DNA of 8,519 nt from a bacterium (lineage in GTDB: Bacteria; Bacteroidota; Bacteroidia; Bacteroidales; UBA932). Position numbers and translations under genes: made by a program. Shown here in pieces: positions 7,725 through 8,519 of this stretch. Each line of letters starts with the position of its first letter. The stretch's first letter is position 1. The notes below the pieces were generated by a model, which was given only the letters and a program-made list of their open reading frames with translations, searched no databases and was not told where the DNA came from. The stretch is from the NCBI GenBank assembly GCA_004561775.1, contig SFUD01000018.1:1-8519 (forward strand), in the 5' to 3' direction.

Positions 7725-8519
7725 TTATTGCTTGTCAATCTTCTTGCAGTACTTAAGGTAATCCTCCAGCCCCTTTACAACCTTTGACATCATCTGCCTG
7801 CGTATGCGGGGATTCTTAAGCATAGCCATATCTTCCGGGTCGCTCATAAAGAGTGTCTCTACAAGTACGGTAGGGTAGGCTGTGGTGCCCTCCAGAGAGA
7901 AGTTGAAGTTGCCAACCAGACCAAACTCCTTAACACCCTCTATCTCCAGCAGTCTTGTTATAATCTTCTCTGCCAAATCTCTGTAAGGCAGGTATTTATA
8001 ATATGTGCTGGTGCCCCTTACGCCTGCACTTGCCGCATTGCAGTGAACGGAGACGAGCAGATCTATATCATTGTTGCGGAAGATCTCCTTACGCTGCTGC
8101 ATAGATAAATCTATATCGCCATCCCTGCTAAGGACCACTCTTGCGCCCCTCTTCTGAAGCATCTCCTGCAATATATATACCATATCCATATTCATCTCCT
8201 TCTCCTTTACGCCATCTCTGCTTACAGCGCCGGTTGACTTGCCGCCGTGGCCGGCATCAAGGCCAATTACAAGTCCTTTTAGCGAGAGGTTTGGAGTGTG
8301 CTTTATCTCCAGGGTGAAGTTTTTGCCGGAGTAGTAGGCCTCGTAGCCCCAAGAGCTTCTCTTCTTAAGATTTACCGTAATGGTAACCACATCCCATCCG
8401 CTCTGCTGCACATCTACGCTCTCCACCGCCTCAAGGCCGGAGAAGTGGGTGAGCCAGGCTGTATTTGCCACAAGGCCGTAGAGCTGCACTGTAATCCTGT
8501 GCGGGTCACTCTCCTGGCA
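7725..8519 (-). CDS. N-acetylmuramoyl-L-alanine amidase (Amidase_3 family), C-terminal part, cut by window edge
   Basis: This zinc enzyme cleaves the bond between N-acetylmuramic acid and L-alanine in peptidoglycan, acting in the cell envelope in wall turnover or daughter-cell separation. Of 264 visible residues, about 80-264 form the Amidase_3 catalytic domain. The zinc ligands are H91 in DAGHGG, E106 in VKEKEMN and H159 in SVHCNA; the catalytic Glu is E221 in VLVETLFMSD. Residues 1-75 are a beta-rich, AMIN-like segment (for example TVQLYGLVANTAW) that I cannot assign firmly. The frame stays open to the right edge (CQESDPHRIT precedes the internal GTG at 8489), so that GTG is probably not the start, and any signal peptide would lie outside the window. 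The protein ends in a Lys-rich tail (KYCKKIDKQ) with TAA, 20 bases before uvrB. The closest named relatives are the AmiC/CwlV-type amidases; a specific gene symbol is not justified. Confidence 0.9.
   Translation of the reverse strand, partial: CQESDPHRITVQLYGLVANTAWLTHFSGLEAVESVDVQQSGWDVVTITVNLKKRSSWGYEAYYSGKNFTLEIKHTPNLSLKGLVIGLDAGHGGKSTGAVSRDGVKEKEMNMDMVYILQEMLQKRGARVVLSRDGDIDLSMQQRKEIFRNNDIDLLVSVHCNAASAGVRGTSTYYKYLPYRDLAEKIITRLLEIEGVKEFGLVGNFNFSLEGTTAYPTVLVETLFMSDPEDMAMLKNPRIRRQMMSKVVKGLEDYLKYCKKIDKQ

Noticed and set aside
8487..8489. GTG at 8489 as the start of the amidase
   Set aside because: The frame remains open upstream to the window edge with similar coding sequence, and no signal peptide follows the GTG, although the enzyme must leave the cytoplasm.

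Overview
The window carries five protein-coding genes, all on the minus strand, so transcription runs from high to low coordinates. In transcription order they are: the 3' part of a zinc-dependent N-acetylmuramoyl-L-alanine amidase (cut by the right edge), uvrB, a long RelA/SpoT homologue (RSH), uvrA, and the 5' part of prfA (release factor 1, cut by the left edge). Almost every base is coding. The only gap over 25 bases is the 76-base stretch between uvrA and prfA. I saw no RNA gene, insertion sequence, CRISPR array or attachment site.

The organism looks like a member of the Bacteroidota, probably Bacteroidales. The UvrA has the Bacteroidota-like form in which the first CxxC pair of the first-half zinc module is absent. 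No start codon has a convincing Shine-Dalgarno sequence. The uvrA-prfA gap holds an exact match to the Bacteroides-type promoter (TTTG, 20-base spacer, TAnnTTTG). This placement rests on recalled family features, not on a database search.

Layout: 7725-8519 amidase (partial); 5710-7704 uvrB; 3510-5696 RSH; 490-3501 uvrA; 414-489 intergenic with a promoter for prfA; 1-413 prfA (partial). Junction gaps are 20, 13 and 8 bases, so amidase, uvrB, RSH and uvrA are very likely one transcription unit. prfA probably has its own promoter and may also receive read-through.

Functionally, UvrA and UvrB are the damage-recognition subunits of nucleotide excision repair. The RSH between them is predicted to make (p)ppGpp but has lost key residues of its hydrolase site. 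The amidase acts in cell-wall remodelling and RF1 in translation termination.

This is essentially a housekeeping region and I found no evidence of a new biological system. The points most worth a second look are the degenerate hydrolase site of the RSH, its position between uvrB and uvrA, a length-variable Pro/Ala tandem repeat between the two ABC halves of UvrA, and the prfA promoter. The track-style starts of uvrB (TTG), uvrA (GTG) and the amidase (GTG) are probably not the real ones. I give preferred starts with reasons.
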